From: Rhizoctonia solani
Lineage: Eukaryota; Basidiomycota; Agaricomycetes; Cantharellales; Ceratobasidiaceae
Length of the DNA: 64,000 bases
Direction: 5' to 3'
Assembly: GCF_016906535.1 (NCBI RefSeq)
Contig: NC_057378.1
Location: 496,001 to 560,000 of the forward strand
The stretch's first letter is position 1. The number at the start of each line of letters is the position of its first letter. Positions 34,356-46,549 of this stretch are shown here, one piece after another. Below the pieces are notes generated by a model that had not been told where the DNA came from, ran no database searches, and saw nothing but the letters and a program-made list of their open reading frames with translations. The translations under genes were made by a program, and so were the position numbers.

Positions 34356-36086
34356 TTATAGTTCCTCATCGACCTTTATCCTCAACCGGTCACCTTCCTC
34401 ATGAACTACCAAGGCCCCATCTATTAGTGAGTGTACACAATCACTCTCCGGAAGGCTTGTCGTATCCAAATAAAAAGCAGTGAGCGAGGCGTCGCCGACC
34501 AGAGGGATCGCCGACAGACGTGATTGGAGGATGAGGAAAACGATGCTGAGAAACGTGATTGACAATTGAATCCCTAACCATGAGTACACCCGCGATGTAT
34601 CGACACTAGCCACCAAGCTGCGTCGAAAAGTGCGATAATTTGACTTAACAGTTGATTGACCTATCTCCTCCATGATGATGTTCCATGCTGCTGAGTACGA
34701 GCGTTTGAGAACCGCCGTTATGTATTTTTTGGGATCGGTCCACGAAGAAGGGACCGTAGAGTTCTGTGAGACTAGGATGGTTGCAACGGCAGGTGCCATA
34801 TGTAATGCCTGGAAAGTGAACAGATGTTTCTCGGATCGAATTTTCTTTGGGTCTGCGTGCCTTATAACTGGGGGTGATCCCATTGTGCATCGATATTCTG
34901 TGCACTTTCCAGCTCCTGCAGTAAATTTGACCCAAGCATAGGCGTAATGATGGCTAATCTGAGTTTTTGAATCTATGTAGGTGTCGACGTATACGTTGTG
35001 AGGAAGACCCCCTGTGACGTTGATCGCGCCCTGACCGAACCAAAAAATCAACAATCGCTTATCTTTAATTTGCTGGGGCTCCATTGGATCATTTGACCAG
35101 TCGGTAGGATGATTTGGGTTGTTCAATAGCGCTACTGTTCCAACATAATAAAGGTGAACACTGCAAGGACCACTGTGGAAAGGTTCGTCAAAATCTATTT
35201 TTCCGTCCTTGCGGTACACGTGGCCCGGAACGTCTTTCTTGTCGGTAATCCAATCTATGGAGTGGACTTTAAAATAAGGGAGAATGACTCTCTCAACAGT
35301 GTCATGCTCCTTCAATAACTCTACGGAGTTTGAGATCCTCCTGTAGTCATCCGTCGGGGAACCACGCCTCCATGTGAGGGAAGCCAGACCGACAGCCTTC
35401 TGAGCCATCCCATCCCGGGTTAGCTTCTCGTCCTCGTCGAAATACCAACTTGGAATTGATTCATTTTTTCCGGCGTCGATAAGTTCGATCGAACTGATGT
35501 TTGAGTTGGTTAGGTAAACACGACTCTGAGTCCAGGATATAGAACCCGTCAGGACAGGAGAAACCAAATTGGCAACCAGGCCAGCCAAGAGAAGAGTGCC
35601 TATGATAAATGTGGGGACGTTCTTCAAGAATGTATGCGGTGTGAGGAGGCGATATCCAATCAATGCTTTAAGATCTCGACGACGAAGGCCGTGCCTTTCC
35701 ATAAGGAGAACAGCAATCCGCCAACAGAGCGGGGCTACCCAGGCTGTAAGTGCCCACTTTTGAATGACGATCAAGCTTGAAAGGATTGTAACAGCGTCCG
35801 ATTGGGTGAGGGTAAATGGAAGTTGAAATCCTTCAGCATTTTGCACGAGTACGGCATGTCCTTGAGTATTGAAGTAGTTGCCGCTGATATAACAGACCAT
35901 ATAGAGCGTGATGAACACCGATAAGACGCAATGTAGAATCAAGGCTCTGACAGTATGGAACCATTCGTGTGCCACGTCGCTTCTTGTCGCGGTAGTAACT
36001 CCATCCTTTTTAAGAACTTTAGAGTAGGGCTGTGAAGATGGCTTCGTATTGTTGGCCCAAGAAAATAATTTATGATGGAATTTCAT
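34356..36086 (-). CDS. Single-exon predicted membrane protein, family not recognised
   Basis: Uninterrupted frame of 576 residues, unusual here because nearly all other genes have many introns. Hydrophobic segments lie near residues 45-75 (ALILHCVLSVFITLYMVCYIS), 95-125 (around AVTILSSLIVIQKWALTAWVAP) and 155-180 (VPTFIIGTLLLAGLVANLV). There is a long, probably extracellular, middle with sequons, then a last segment near residues 500-520 (LGIQLSITFLSIVFLILQ) and a short acidic tail ending KVDEEL. Cysteines cluster in the middle (GPCSVHLYY; GKCTEYRCTMG). A TATA-like TATATATTG lies upstream (about 36262). No enzymatic motif. It resembles lineage-specific multi-pass proteins of agaricomycetes (inference). 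Confidence 0.8.
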   Translation of the reverse strand: MKFHHKLFSWANNTKPSSQPYSKVLKKDGVTTATRSDVAHEWFHTVRALILHCVLSVFITLYMVCYISGNYFNTQGHAVLVQNAEGFQLPFTLTQSDAVTILSSLIVIQKWALTAWVAPLCWRIAVLLMERHGLRRRDLKALIGYRLLTPHTFLKNVPTFIIGTLLLAGLVANLVSPVLTGSISWTQSRVYLTNSNISSIELIDAGKNESIPSWYFDEDEKLTRDGMAQKAVGLASLTWRRGSPTDDYRRISNSVELLKEHDTVERVILPYFKVHSIDWITDKKDVPGHVYRKDGKIDFDEPFHSGPCSVHLYYVGTVALLNNPNHPTDWSNDPMEPQQIKDKRLLIFWFGQGAINVTGGLPHNVYVDTYIDSKTQISHHYAYAWVKFTAGAGKCTEYRCTMGSPPVIRHADPKKIRSEKHLFTFQALHMAPAVATILVSQNSTVPSSWTDPKKYITAVLKRSYSAAWNIIMEEIGQSTVKSNYRTFRRSLVASVDTSRVYSWLGIQLSITFLSIVFLILQSRLSAIPLVGDASLTAFYLDTTSLPESDCVHSLIDGALVVHEEGDRLRIKVDEEL

Positions 36087-38154
36087 GACGTGTTGGCCCT
36101 AAATATACGTTCAATGAACACAAGAGGTCAAGGGTTGACCGTGCAGAGGGGCGTACCTATCGATTTGATAATCGATGGCTGGCTTTGTACCGAACGAGAG
36201 TTGGGGAGATTGTGCTGGGCAAGAAGGGGTACTTCTACGAGGTGTAAAACTCTCAAGGATCTGTCAATATATAGCAGAGCTTTCTCTACGCACCTCATGA
36301 ATACTTTACATGTACATCAGCCCGAAATCTATCATGATACTCGAAGATGCGGGCAGCTTGCTATATCCGGTAAAATTCCACCCTCTTACATTCTCATATT
36401 TCAGCCCGAAAGCAATTTATATTTTTCACTTTGTATGCAACAAAACAAAACAAAACCTCCGCGTGAGTGTGATTCATAGTCACTACGATACATCACTCTG
36501 TTGCTATATTTTATTCTTTCGCCAACTGATTTTGTGCTGGGTGAACCAGATAGGCGTGTACAGCCATTATCTTTGGTATTTGAATACCTTTACTTCTGAC
36601 GATTTCCTAATTCGTTTCATTACTCCGATGTCCAGGGCATTATAATCGATCATTGCCCTATGTTGGCACTTTGAATTTTAGAGCTGATATTGCTTGGACT
36701 GGCTGTATCACTGCCGGCATACTTCCTTAATCAAGTTTCCTCCGTTCCTACCCTTCATCTCATAAACGTCTTGAGTTGTGCCTGGATAGCCTTTTCAATG
36801 GGTACGTTTCCGTAAGGGATTTAGAACGGTCGAGCCTTTCTAAAGTGCTCATTTAGAGGTGAGGCCCAGCCCGGATGCAGTGTGCACCGTGGAACTCGAT
36901 GTGAAATGCGTCGGATACAGATCTAGACGCTGAAGAAGGGGTGTTCTAAATATCTGGACCACCTATTTAGCAGGGGGGGGTCGACCCCCCCCTGCTATTT
37001 TTTAAGGATGTATTTAGCTATGAAATGACACTTGATCGCGCTGATAAGATAACATCCCGCCGATCTCTTACCTTATCGGGACGTTGCTGACTTAAGGTGA
37101 TTGCATATATTCGTCAAATAATCATTATTTCTCATCTAAGACACGGGATAGGGGCCGTTGTCAACAAATAGCGAGCGCCCCTATCGCAGCTGTCTCCAAC
37201 CGACTATCACGTATGCTTAGCTGCAATGTCTAGCACAAATCGTTTGTCTATCTCCAACGTAACTCGCGGCCGGAAAGGCAAAGATTGTGCCTCCACTCCA
37301 TCTAAGCCGCCCTTGACTTCCGCACCAAGCAAGGTGGATGTACTACATATATATAACTTCAATGGCCCAAGAGGTGTTTGTATTAGGTCTCACGCATAGA
37401 ATCAATATTTCAATTATGATTTTAGAAGTAAAGTCTATTTTACATGGACCGTTCCTTACGGAAAGGCGATACATGAGGTCCAAGCACTAGCACAGCCTCC
37501 GCCGTGCGGGCCAAGTCCGTCCCGTCCCGACGGACCGATTTAGGACGACGAATTTAGAAGAAATCCTTACGGAAACGTACCCAATATAAATACCCCTATC
37601 CAGTAGCATGTTTTGACTTGCTTTTTTGTAAAATCAAATTCTACTTCCGATTCTCATGTACACCTAATATTCAAATGTTGACCACAACCTACTTTCGCTG
37701 CCTGCTTAAACTACAGAGCAGGTCATGTCCATGGGATAATTTGTATGTATTTATAAGAGAGTACTTTAACCGAATGGACAGCCGATGCTAGAGATGCAAG
37801 TGTAATATTTATTACGTTGGATGAATTTGCTCGAGATGAAAACATTTTTTGCAATCTGTGACTGATTGTTCTTATTTGGAATAGAGATACCAATGTGTTT
37901 TGTAAAAGCAATTCTACTAGAGTTAAGGGGATGAGTGCAAACGACTATCTGAAGGATTACTGGTACCCTACTAATCATGCATTTTACGAATATAATGGAA
38001 ATTCCGAGTTTTTTTGAGCGCATTATGTTGCTCATTTTATTTTGGGGTATTTACTTTAGTATTACATACAGTCTAATTCCACTTGATTGAATTAATTGCT
38101 TCAAACTAAAATTTATTAACGATTATTCGTCTTAGCCTCCTTCATTTAAAGTGG
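36087..38154. other. Intergenic region rich in inverted repeats
   Basis: Two kilobases without a supported gene. It contains the 30-bp palindrome at 36968-36997, a 9-bp inverted repeat GATAGGGGC/GCCCCTATC at 37147-37155 and 37177-37185, and a GTCCGTC/GACGGAC inverted repeat near 37507-37527. The last part (37600-38150) is AT-rich. Confidence 0.5.
36968..36997. repeat. Perfect 30-bp palindrome with G8/C8 arms
   Basis: Arms TAGCA followed by eight G, a TCGA centre, then eight C and TGCTA. Symmetry ends exactly at both sides. It could form a cruciform or strong hairpin. It is not next to a gene end on either strand, so a terminator role is not supported. Confidence 0.8.
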
Positions 38155-40182
38155 TCACCACTCTCCAGGTCCTACTACGATCGGCTTCACCTTCTGCAGC
38201 TGCGAGATCGTCTCGTCATCTAGTTGCAGGTGTGCCTGTACCATGTTTCAGCTTCCTCCGTACCCTCACCATACTTATCCAGCTCGGTACTCACCTTGAC
38301 CATCTCAGGCGGGGTGAGAGCGAGCCACTGGTTCAGACTGATGTCCTCGTATATGTCGGTCTTGAAGATCTCAAGGTACTTCATCGTCGTGTTGCCAGTG
38401 TTCTCGACGTAGTGACCGAACGTCGGTGGTACGTATCCTATGTAGAAATGAGACTGCCCTATCGTGTACATAGCATATAAGATGGCTTACCGATGTCACC
38501 AGCCTGGTAGTCGAAGGTGCGAGCGTTGCCTGAAGATGCAAACACAGTCACACGTGCAGTTCCCTCGCTATGCTACCATGAGTTCCTGTTACTACTAAGC
38601 TCGATCATAAAATGACTTACAGATAGAAGGTCCATTCAGGTTGAGTAGGATGCCACTACATCAGTCATGTCAGCCCTGTAATGCTTTTGATATGCTTTTG
38701 CACTGCTCATTCACTCACATGCAGCTCGCGCATACCCCCAGGCACCACAGTCACCTCTGCCACCGCAATCGTCGTCGACACGTTGAATGTCCGCGAGTCC
38801 ACCACCTTTACAGACCCTCCAGTCACCTGCGTCTCTCTCCTCAGTACCTCAGTATCTGTCACATGGCGCATACACTCACGTTTGTAGCCGGTGCCTTGCT
38901 CGCAGCAAACGTGTACGGTAGTAGCGCCTCTCCTTGTGGACTCACAGGGTTCGCCTCTGCCACGCTCTCGGTCGGCACAGCCGACGGGAAGATCCACAGC
39001 TGCTCGCCAGGGATGTGGTCGAACGCAGACGCGTTGACTCGGAAGTTCTTCGCCAGCACCTCCTTCGGCACGTGTGCCATCCAGTCAGTCAGCAAGAACG
39101 TAGAGTCCTCGCTGAACGTGCCATTATCTAGGACCTGTGTTTGGTTAGCACCTGGAACGGAAAGGGCGAGAGGATGTGGAACATACAAGAAGGAACTCGC
39201 ATCCGTCGGCAATGTCGTTGAGTCCTTGGATCGAGTGTGGGATGCCTTCTGGGAAGTACCACAGGTCACCGGGATACTACGAACATGATGATCAGCAATG
39301 CAAATAGTGAGTATAGGCTGTGTATGCGCATACCACATCGGCAAGATAGTTACGACCGAGCTGATTGACGACGTTGACCCTGCAGCTGCCCTGCGATCAG
39401 GCGTTAGTGTCAGCCTAGTCGAGTATTCGTCAATTTATATCACATACTGCCATGACGTATCCCCACTATGAGACACCAGACTCAGAGTCAGCCTTTGTCT
39501 ATCCTATTGGGCGACATATCACATACCTCTGCGGTAACATGCCAGTGCATCTCACTGGAGTATATCTCAGTCAGAAGCTCGAGCAGTGCAACATTGTTTG
39601 GCCACTCACCGAATCGCCCCAGCCTTCAGTCTCATATCCACCCCTGCCATCGCAGTCGCAAGCGGCATGTCGTGCTCTGTGTCCGTCTGTTACTGCATGC
39701 TCATAGTGCCCCACCATAGCACATACCGTTCTGCTGACGAGCCCATCCTCCGTCTTGCACTCGGTTGTGCGATATCGCCATCGGCCACTTCACGTTTTCC
39801 CTGTCCCATCACTGTAAGTCTTATGTTCTGATTCCATGCACCCAACGACTTACACAGAGCCGCTATCGGTCGTAGGAGGCGCCATGAAGTCCGGACTCTC
39901 CCTCTCCAGCGGTATGTTCTGCGGTCCAAGGATGTCCGCACCGGCTGCCCCGATGATTGGCTCGGGTGTGCCGCTCTGGTAGCGGTCAAGGTACGAGTAG
40001 TTTGGGTCGTCCGACGCATATGGAACTGTCGGCGAGGGCACTGCTGCTGCAGAGGTGCCTGTGGCAGCCGTGGCGCTCGCAGGTGTGGACGTAGATGTGG
40101 AAGCAAGAGACAGGCTGGAGCTAGTACCGGCTGGAGCGGCGGCGGCATAGGTGGCGAGTGCGAGGAGAGGAGTGAACAGCAT
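38155..40182 (-). CDS. Secreted oxalate decarboxylase (bicupin), copy 3
   Basis: Same exon plan as the other copies. First exon 40182 to about 39860 ([37 protein letters not shown]). It retains EMHWHVTAE (about 39570-39530), the lid GTFSEDSTF (about 39125-39100), HWHPTQPEW (about 38660-38635) and [12 protein letters not shown] (about 38435-38400). The stop is TGA at 38155-38157. No frame break seen. The last intron is identical to that of copy 4, whereas the intron after the first HxH cupin exon matches copy 5, which suggests exchange between copies. The promoter has the shared 44-bp block and a TATA-like TTATATACC near 40297. Confidence 0.93.
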
Positions 40183-42229
40183 GGCTATTGATCTACGTGT
40201 CTATGCGTCTATGCGTCTATGAGATATGTGAGTAGATTGTAGGATAAGAGTGAAAACCAGGAGATAATGCTCTGACCCACCGTTTCCTTTGCCTTATATA
40301 CCACCTGCCGTAGGCTTAGTTTGCTCACCCCTTTCGCTAAACCCTACAGATGACTGCCTTGTATGCTCCGCCATTGTCTATCCAGACATCCTAGCTCAAA
40401 CACTCCAAACTAACGCCATCGCAAACTAACCGAACCACGACATCTGGGTCTGGGCGGCGCGAGTAGCCGAATATGTTATCCTCTAACTCGAGACTTGGCA
40501 GCGCTCGCGGGACCGAGGTTGTGTTATTCACTCGTCCTATTTTTAGTTCTGTAAACCTGTATCACTAAATCGTATACAATGCCCAAGGCTGGAGCATCGC
40601 GTGAGTGGATTGCTCAACTAGAGCTATGCAGTAATTCAAGGGGGTCTTTGTCTGAATATCACCGTAGAGAATGTAATCGCCAGAAACTACCGCTCACTAG
40701 CACCTAAGAGTGAGAAGGGCCGTAGGTCCGCGAAGATAAGACTCGGAAGTGATCTCATTACGTCGGAGTGTCCTAAAATGGAACCATGAACAGAGATAGT
40801 TGGCGACACCTGTCAAACACCCAGCCAATCGCAGGGTTCGAAAGATACATGGACAGCTGGGTAAGTGCTCATTAGTCGTACTAAGTAGTCAAAATCGCAG
40901 CACAGCGAAGAGCCGGGTGCAGGTTGCTTGTTTGGGAGTGACAAGTGTGCCAGCAAGTAGTCATAATTGCAAATATCCGGAATTGTGCTAACTTGAAACG
41001 ATGGCTGGCCTCCGAGTGTCAATTAGCTCCCTGACAGATGTGGTAGCATCATACTATATAGGCGCAAGCCCAGAATATACAAGAGTTCGGAAAGCAGGGT
41101 TTGGATACAACGCACGGAGCAGAACAAGGGTTTGGTAGACTCTTATCAAATGAATATTGTATAACCAGATGATGTAACAAAAGTGCGATGTCTCTCATGA
41201 GATTGACCGAATGGAAAATCTGAGACAGAACAAGATACAAGATTGTCTGAAGGATGTTCTGAGGGGTATGTCGTGGTGGCTCAGATGTTGAATCAAACAC
41301 ATGTGGACCAGTTTGCAAATGACCTCTACAAAAGCAAATCAACAGATTACCCAAGAAAACACCAATTGTAACCCAAGCTTACTTTATTCACATGCGACCG
41401 GTGTTGTGGTATGCCACTTTAGTGCCTTTGACGGATTAATGAAGTGACGTGTTCCGTTCTACAACCTCACCCGACCTATGAAGAAGCTAGCCATTCCATC
41501 CGACCTCCCTGGGCGGTTTCCTTGCGGATAGCAAAGAAGGGGAAAACAGTAGACCGCCGGAGACTCATGATATATGCGATCAAATGATGAATAACCTGTT
41601 ATTATTTAATAGTATCAAATACTGCCTTGGATTATCGATAAAGATATATCTCATTCCTATTATTATCCATCGTAAAAGGCTCGGATACTCTCCACAGCCT
41701 CCCTTCTTAGCCCTTGTGAATTAAGAATGAACTTTATGTTAAATAATTAATGTCCTCTGAGCGTATGGTCTCTAAACCTGCAAAGCCACAGCCCCCGAAG
41801 TATTATTAGCTTTTGAGAGTGATGCACAAATAGTCCAGGCCAAAAAGAAGTGATAGGGATGTTGTTGGAGTGCGCGAACTCACATGGACCAGTCGATGAC
41901 TTTAAGGAGCTAACTTCAAGGAGCTCAGTAACTTATTGCGATCACATATTTAAATTTGTGTGTTTATGTTCTAGAAGCCCTGTTAGAGCTATTCCGTCCG
42001 AATGGATGGGAATACAGGTCAATCGGGCAGTTTATATAGTCTGAAATCAGAATTCTGGATGTTGATAAGCAATATAACATCAAGTAAATATCAGGGAAGA
42101 ATGTAGGAAGTAGATATATATAGGTACACTAATGGGTTACACCCGACTATAATTCTTACGTGTGCAAATCGTCTAATTGATTGTTTCATTGCGCTACCGT
42201 TTATTATTGTGATAGCTTATATTCCTCCT
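40183..42229. other. Duplicated 5' flank of copy 3 and intergenic sequence
   Basis: About 40250-40990 is similar to the 5' flanks of copies 2 and 5. The remaining 41000-42229 is AT-rich, with no supported gene. Confidence 0.5.
40425..40468 (-). promoter_or_regulatory. Conserved 44-bp upstream block, oxalate decarboxylase copy 3
   Basis: Same block as at 19488-19531, about 243-286 bp upstream of the ATG at 40182. Confidence 0.45.
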
Positions 42230-44255
42230 TTACCACTCTCCGGGTCCCACAACGATCGGCTTCACCTTCTGCAGCTGCGAGATCGTCTCGTCATCCAGTT
42301 GCAGGTGTGCCTGTACCATGTTTCAGCTTCCTCCGTACCCTCACCATACTTATCCAGCTCGGTACTCACCTTGACCATCTCAGGCGGGGTGAGAGCGAGC
42401 CACTGGTTCAGACTGATGTCCTCGTATATGTCGGTCTTGAAGATCTCAAGGTACTTCATCGTCGTGTTGCCAGTGTTCTCGACGTAGTGACCGAACGTGG
42501 GCGGCACGTATCCTATGCAGACATGAGACTGACCTATCGTGTACATAGCATATGAGACGGCTTACCGATGTCACCAGCCTGGTAGTCGAAGGTGCGAGCG
42601 TTGCCTGAAGATGCGAACACAGTCACACGTGCAGTTCCCTCTCTGCGTGATCATGAGCTACTGTCACTGCTAAGCACAACTCCAACCTGACTCACAGATA
42701 GAACGTCCACTCAGGTTGAGTAGGATGCCACTGAACCATTCATGTCAGCTCTGTGTTACTTTTGCTATTCTTCGCCACTCATCCACTCACATGCAGCTCA
42801 CGCATACCTCCAGGCACCACAGTCACCTCTGCCACCGCAATCGTCGTCGACACGTTGAATGTCCGCGAGTCCACTACCTTCACAGACCCTCCGGTCACCT
42901 GCGTCTCTCCCCTCAGCACCTCAGACATTCATCATAGAGCGCACACACTCACGTTCGTAGCCGGCGCCTTGCTCGCAGCAAACGTGTATGGCAGCAGTGC
43001 CTCTCCTTGCGGACTCACAGGGTTCGCCTCTGCCACGCTCTCGGTCGGCACAGCCGACGGGAAGATCCACAGCTGCTCTCCAGGGATGTGGTCGAACGCA
43101 GACGCGTTGACTCGGAAGTTCTTCGCCAGCACCTCCTTCGGCACGTGTGCCATCCAGTCAGTCAGCAAGAACGTAGAGTCCTCGCTGAACGTGCCATTAT
43201 CTAGGACCTGTGTTTGGTTAGCACCTGGAACGGAAGGGCGAGAGGATGTGGAACATACAAGAAGGAACTCGCATCCGTCGGCAATGTCGTTGAGTCCTTG
43301 GATCGAGTGCGGGATGCCTTCTGGGAAGTACCACAGGTCACCGGGATACTACGAACATGATGGTCAGCAATGCAAATAGTGAGCATGGGTTGTGTATGCG
43401 CATACCACATCGGCAAGATAGTTGCGACCGAGCTGATTGACGACGTTGACCCTGCAGCTGCCCTGTGATGAGGTACTTCTGTCAGCATAATGAGCTCTTC
43501 ATAGCCGGATGGTGCTTACAGCCATGACATATCCCCACTATAAGATTGGAGAATTAAACTCAATATATGCGCAAAATGCTGACTAGTGGGATACATACCT
43601 CTGCAGTAACATGCCAGTGCATCTCACTGGAGTATATCTCAGCCACAAACTCGAGCAACGTAACGTTGTTTGGCCACTCACCGAATGGCCCCAGCCTTCA
43701 GTCTCATATCCACCCCTGCCATCGCAGTCGCAAGCGGCATGTCGTGCTCTGTGTCCATCTGTTACTGCATGCTCATACTGTCGTATCATAGCACATACCG
43801 TTCTGCTGGCGAGCCCATCCTCCGTCTTGCACTCGGTTGTGCGATATCGCCATCGGCCATTTCACGTTTTCCCTGTCCCATCAATATCAGCGCTACGTTC
43901 TGATCTTACTCGTTTTGACGACTCACACAGAGCCGCTATCAGTCGTCGGAGGTGCCATGAAGTCCGGACTCTCCCTCTCCAGCGGTATGTTCTGCGGTCC
44001 AAGGATGTCCGCACCGGCTGCCCCGATGATTGGCTCGGGTGTGCCGCTCTGGTAGCGGTCAAGGTACGAGTAGTTTGGGTCATCTGACGCATATGGAACT
44101 GTCGGCGAGGGCACTGCTGCTGCAGAGGTGCCTGTGGCAGCCGTGGCGCTCGCAGGTGTGGATGTAGATGCGGAAGCGGGGGACAGGCTGGAGCTAGTAC
44201 CGGCTGGAGCGGCGGCGGCGTAGGTGGCGAGTGCGAGGAGAGGAGTAAACAGCAT
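42230..44255 (-). CDS. Secreted oxalate decarboxylase (bicupin), copy 4
   Basis: Tandem to copy 3, same orientation and exon plan. First exon 44255 to about 43930, beginning [19 protein letters not shown]. It retains both HxH...E...H cupin sets, the SEDSTF lid (about 43190-43165) and the GPGEW end (stop TAA 42230-42232). A 1-bp deletion relative to the other copies near 43232 lies inside an intron (between EFLL and VLDNG) and is harmless. No coding break found. Its proximal promoter differs from copies 2, 3 and 5: the 44-bp block is not recognisable, which may mean different regulation. Confidence 0.93.
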
Positions 44256-46549
44256 GATGTACAGTCTAAGTGTCTATCTGGTCTATGTGATCTATTGGTC
44301 TAGTAAGAGATGAGAGAGCTGAGTGATGAGCTTTGATCCAGCACTTGGATTTCTTTTATACTACATTATCATTCAGCGTATTTGAAGGTAGTGCATAGTT
44401 ATTGAATTCATATGCTCCGCCTTTGACTGCTCCAGGACTGCGGTCTGAGCAGCCGCGACGAGTGTTTCGCCAGCTAAGCGAAATGTCTAGATTTAGTATA
44501 CCACTGACGCAATTAGTGAATTTATGGACCAATATAACCGGGCATCTGGCAGATCATAAGGGATCGAGTGTGTACCGACTCTCCAACAAATCGTCACCCT
44601 CGGCCCCTTGGGATAGCTCAAACCTTGAAAATGGCAAAAATACAACACCATGTATCACATGACTCTACTAATAGCTCCTAGCCGGTTGTACCAGAACCTT
44701 AAACCAACCAATGATATAACCCAAGTGCCTCCTGTCACAAAGCGTATTGTCAGGCACAAACATCGATAATACACCACCATTACAATAGTCATAGCTCCGT
44801 CTAGACACACTCCGCGGCCTATGCCAACGCCTGAGACTCCCAAAAATGGTATACCGAACAGAGATAGCCTTCGACACCTGCCACTTACGCCGTACCCGAG
44901 CGGCAAGGGGGCCCAATTTCACATACAGGTGAATAGTTACATCCAAGCTGTCGAGTCTGCCTGCAGTGACAAGTCTGGTCTAGATTAGGCTGTCATTATT
45001 CAAGCTGGGGGTAGACATATCAAATACCAATTTACGTCTCGGTGTTCCGTTCGCCGCAGTCAAGTAGAATTGGAAGCCTTCAGTGGAGAGTCGAGCTTGT
45101 CAGAATTAAAGGATGACAAGTGAGTAGACATTGGCACCTGCATGATGTGTGAGTTGTTTTAGCTTCTTCCAGGTCCCTGGTCTGGTTTCATGTCTTGGTG
45201 TGCGTCCAGCGGAGCAGGATATCCGCCCATTCTTCGACGCTGACTAAGCTATCGGGAGGTGCGCGACACAGAACTCCCTCAGAGCCGATCCAGGCCCTAG
45301 ATTATTGAGTCCTATACTCAATAGCAAACCATAGTCACTAATTCTGTTCCCATGAGCTTCAAGAGAATCAGGTATGCTTCCAGCTGTTTGTAGACATGAT
45401 CGTGGGAGAGCGGACACGACGGCATAGCCACCTCGAAACGGATTGACTTCTAATCTTCACTCTTGATACCAAACTTCTCATCAAGGAACAAACCCATGTT
45501 ATTTGGCAAATCGGGCAAACGATACTACTTGTTCAAACGGTTCAATCCGGTACGTTAGTAGTCCAGTTCGATGGATTCCAGAATTGGCTGTATTCAAAGA
45601 AGTTTTATGTGTCTCCGTTTGAGGTAGTGGCTTTGGTTGAGTGATCTTGAAACTGAAGACGGTGCCAACTTGATTCTCACCAATGGCAGACCTAACTTAT
45701 ATATATACCATATTCTCTATATGTATATACCTCCAAACCAGACCAACTCCAGTGTCTTGTGGGCTGACATATGAATGAACGCTATGCAACCAAGATACCA
45801 ATTATAGAACAATTTTCGAAACATATTGCGCCCAAGACCATACACTATGCTAACGAGCCTATTCACGATCCCCCTAGAAAACCTCGCCTTATCAGATGAA
45901 TAACAATAGCAATAAAAATCAAAAAAGAAAGTACGCACGTTCCAGCCCTGGTTCAAAACCTGATCAAACTTTGCACTCAGCCTTTAATATAACCCAGTCT
46001 CAGCCTAGGATGTATACCCTCCCTAATTGTATCTCGCCACAATAGCAGTCAACACTCTTATTACGCAATGAAACATTCTAGTCCAAATTGTCCTGATGGA
46101 CACGCATATACCTCGATCCCTAGCTCTTCTATTCCCACTCCCACACACAGTACAACTCGAAATTCTTCGAGAATGAATTCAGAACCCCCCTCGAGAAGTA
46201 CACTCGCGCTCTCACCGATATATCGCAAAAAAACTCTCACCAACGTTAAACCGCTCAATCACACGTGTAGAAGAGGAGGAAAATTTTTTCAATGGAATCA
46301 GTCACAACCACATACTAAAAACTCTATAGTACACCAACGACATACTGTAAACCGTACAAATAAAAACCACAGCATAATCGCTACATCTATGGATCCAAAC
46401 GAGTGACTTTATAGGTGCAGAGGATGGATGTTTTCATAAGCGGTGGGAATGGGAATGGGAACAGGCCAGGAGGGAGGGGAGGGTATGTGCAAGGGGGAGG
46501 GGGACAAGTCCACGCGATAACCAAAAAACCAAAACGAAAAGCATAGACT
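44256..46549. other. Intergenic region
   Basis: 2.3 kb without a supported gene. Around 44840-44900 there is residual similarity (GAACAGAGATAG, GACACCTG) to the far 5' flanks of copies 2, 3 and 5. An open frame at 46068-46406 (plus, 112 codons, Ser/Thr/His-rich) has no domain or promoter support. Confidence 0.45.

Noticed and set aside
36968..36997. Palindrome as a transcription terminator
   Set aside because: No gene ends next to it, and intrinsic hairpin terminators are not used by fungal RNA polymerase II.
46068..46406. 112-codon plus-strand open frame
   Set aside because: Ser/Thr/His-rich low complexity, no promoter, signal peptide or domain; kept only as a note in the intergenic entry.
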